A stretch of 64,000 nt of DNA from Sphagnum compactum (Eukaryota > Bryophyta > Sphagnopsida > Sphagnales), in contig OZ234494.1 in the NCBI GenBank assembly GCA_965153455.1, forward strand, positions 558,001-622,000. Reading direction: 5' to 3'. A program made the position numbers and the translations under genes. Of this stretch, positions 63,804 to 64,000 are shown piece by piece. Each line of letters starts with the position of its first letter. Positions within the stretch are counted from its first letter, which is position 1. Below the pieces are notes generated by a model. It worked only from the letters and a program-made list of their open reading frames with translations. It did not search any database and was not told the origin of the DNA.

Positions 63804-64000
63804 GTACATACACCAAGCAAATGCACTATGTATTTGCATTCTGTTGCTTGTTTTTGCTCAAGTTTTGTTTACAGTCACAAGCTCAAAAGCACTACTGACA
63901 TGTCTTGTGAGATTTCAAATATACACAGAATAACTGACAATTTATTGGGCAATTTGTTGGCCATCCAAGATGACCAAGTCCCAAAGAAATGGGACCCTTT
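63804..64000. other. DGK 3' flank
   Basis: Follows the TGA at 63801-63803. It is T-rich and consistent with a 3' UTR; nothing else is seen before the window ends. Confidence 0.4.

Noticed and set aside
1-64000. tRNA, rRNA or snRNA genes
   Set aside because: I scanned for A/B-box-like and conserved rRNA words and saw none convincing; a tRNAscan or Rfam run would be decisive.

Overview
The window looks like nuclear DNA of a land plant. The genes are plant-type and multi-exonic with GT-AG introns: a plant STAR/KH protein, SUMO, a BIG BROTHER-like RING-H2 ligase, a GT47 exostosin of the ARAD group and a plant cluster II-like diacylglycerol kinase. Telo-boxes (AAACCCTAA) lie upstream of several of them. 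There is no bacterial, viral or plasmid signal. I cannot name the species. All gene models below were assembled by eye from reading frame, splice-site phase and protein-family resemblance.

Layout. 0.3-1.2 kb (+): 3' exons of an organellar-type adenylate kinase, with an in-frame TGA. 2.3-5.3 kb: scattered possible exons of an unidentified minus-strand gene, plus a long perfect hairpin. 5.9-9.7 kb (-): complete 7-exon STAR/KH (Quaking-like) RNA-binding protein. 12.1-13.7 kb (-): complete 3-exon SUMO. 13.7-29.0 kb: mostly AT-rich DNA with minisatellites, microsatellites and a frameshifted fragment resembling the DUF3504/Crypton recombinase-like domain. 29.0-32.5 kb (-): complete 7-exon RING-H2 E3 ligase. 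33.9-40.0 kb: AT-rich DNA with a roughly 243-bp tandem repeat family. 40.5-43.4 kb (+): 7-exon helix-hairpin-helix protein that resembles the DNA-glycosylase (EndoIII) fold but seems to lack the catalytic lysine. 46.3-49.1 kb (-): complete 5-exon GT47 glycosyltransferase. 50.2-51.2 and 55.2-55.9 kb: two more minisatellites, with AT-rich DNA between them. 56.5-63.8 kb (+): 13-exon diacylglycerol kinase with one GC-AG intron.

The genes do not form a functional cluster. They are independent housekeeping or regulatory genes: RNA processing, SUMO and ubiquitin conjugation, cell-wall glycan synthesis and lipid signalling. They sit as islands of moderate GC content in AT-rich, repeat-bearing DNA. 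Several repeats (168 bp x2, 55 bp x4, short hairpins) lie inside introns. I found no clear, previously undescribed multi-gene system. The most unusual items are the atypical HhH protein, the Crypton-like relic, the nonsense codon in adenylate kinase and the 50-bp minisatellite that stays open in all three minus-strand frames.
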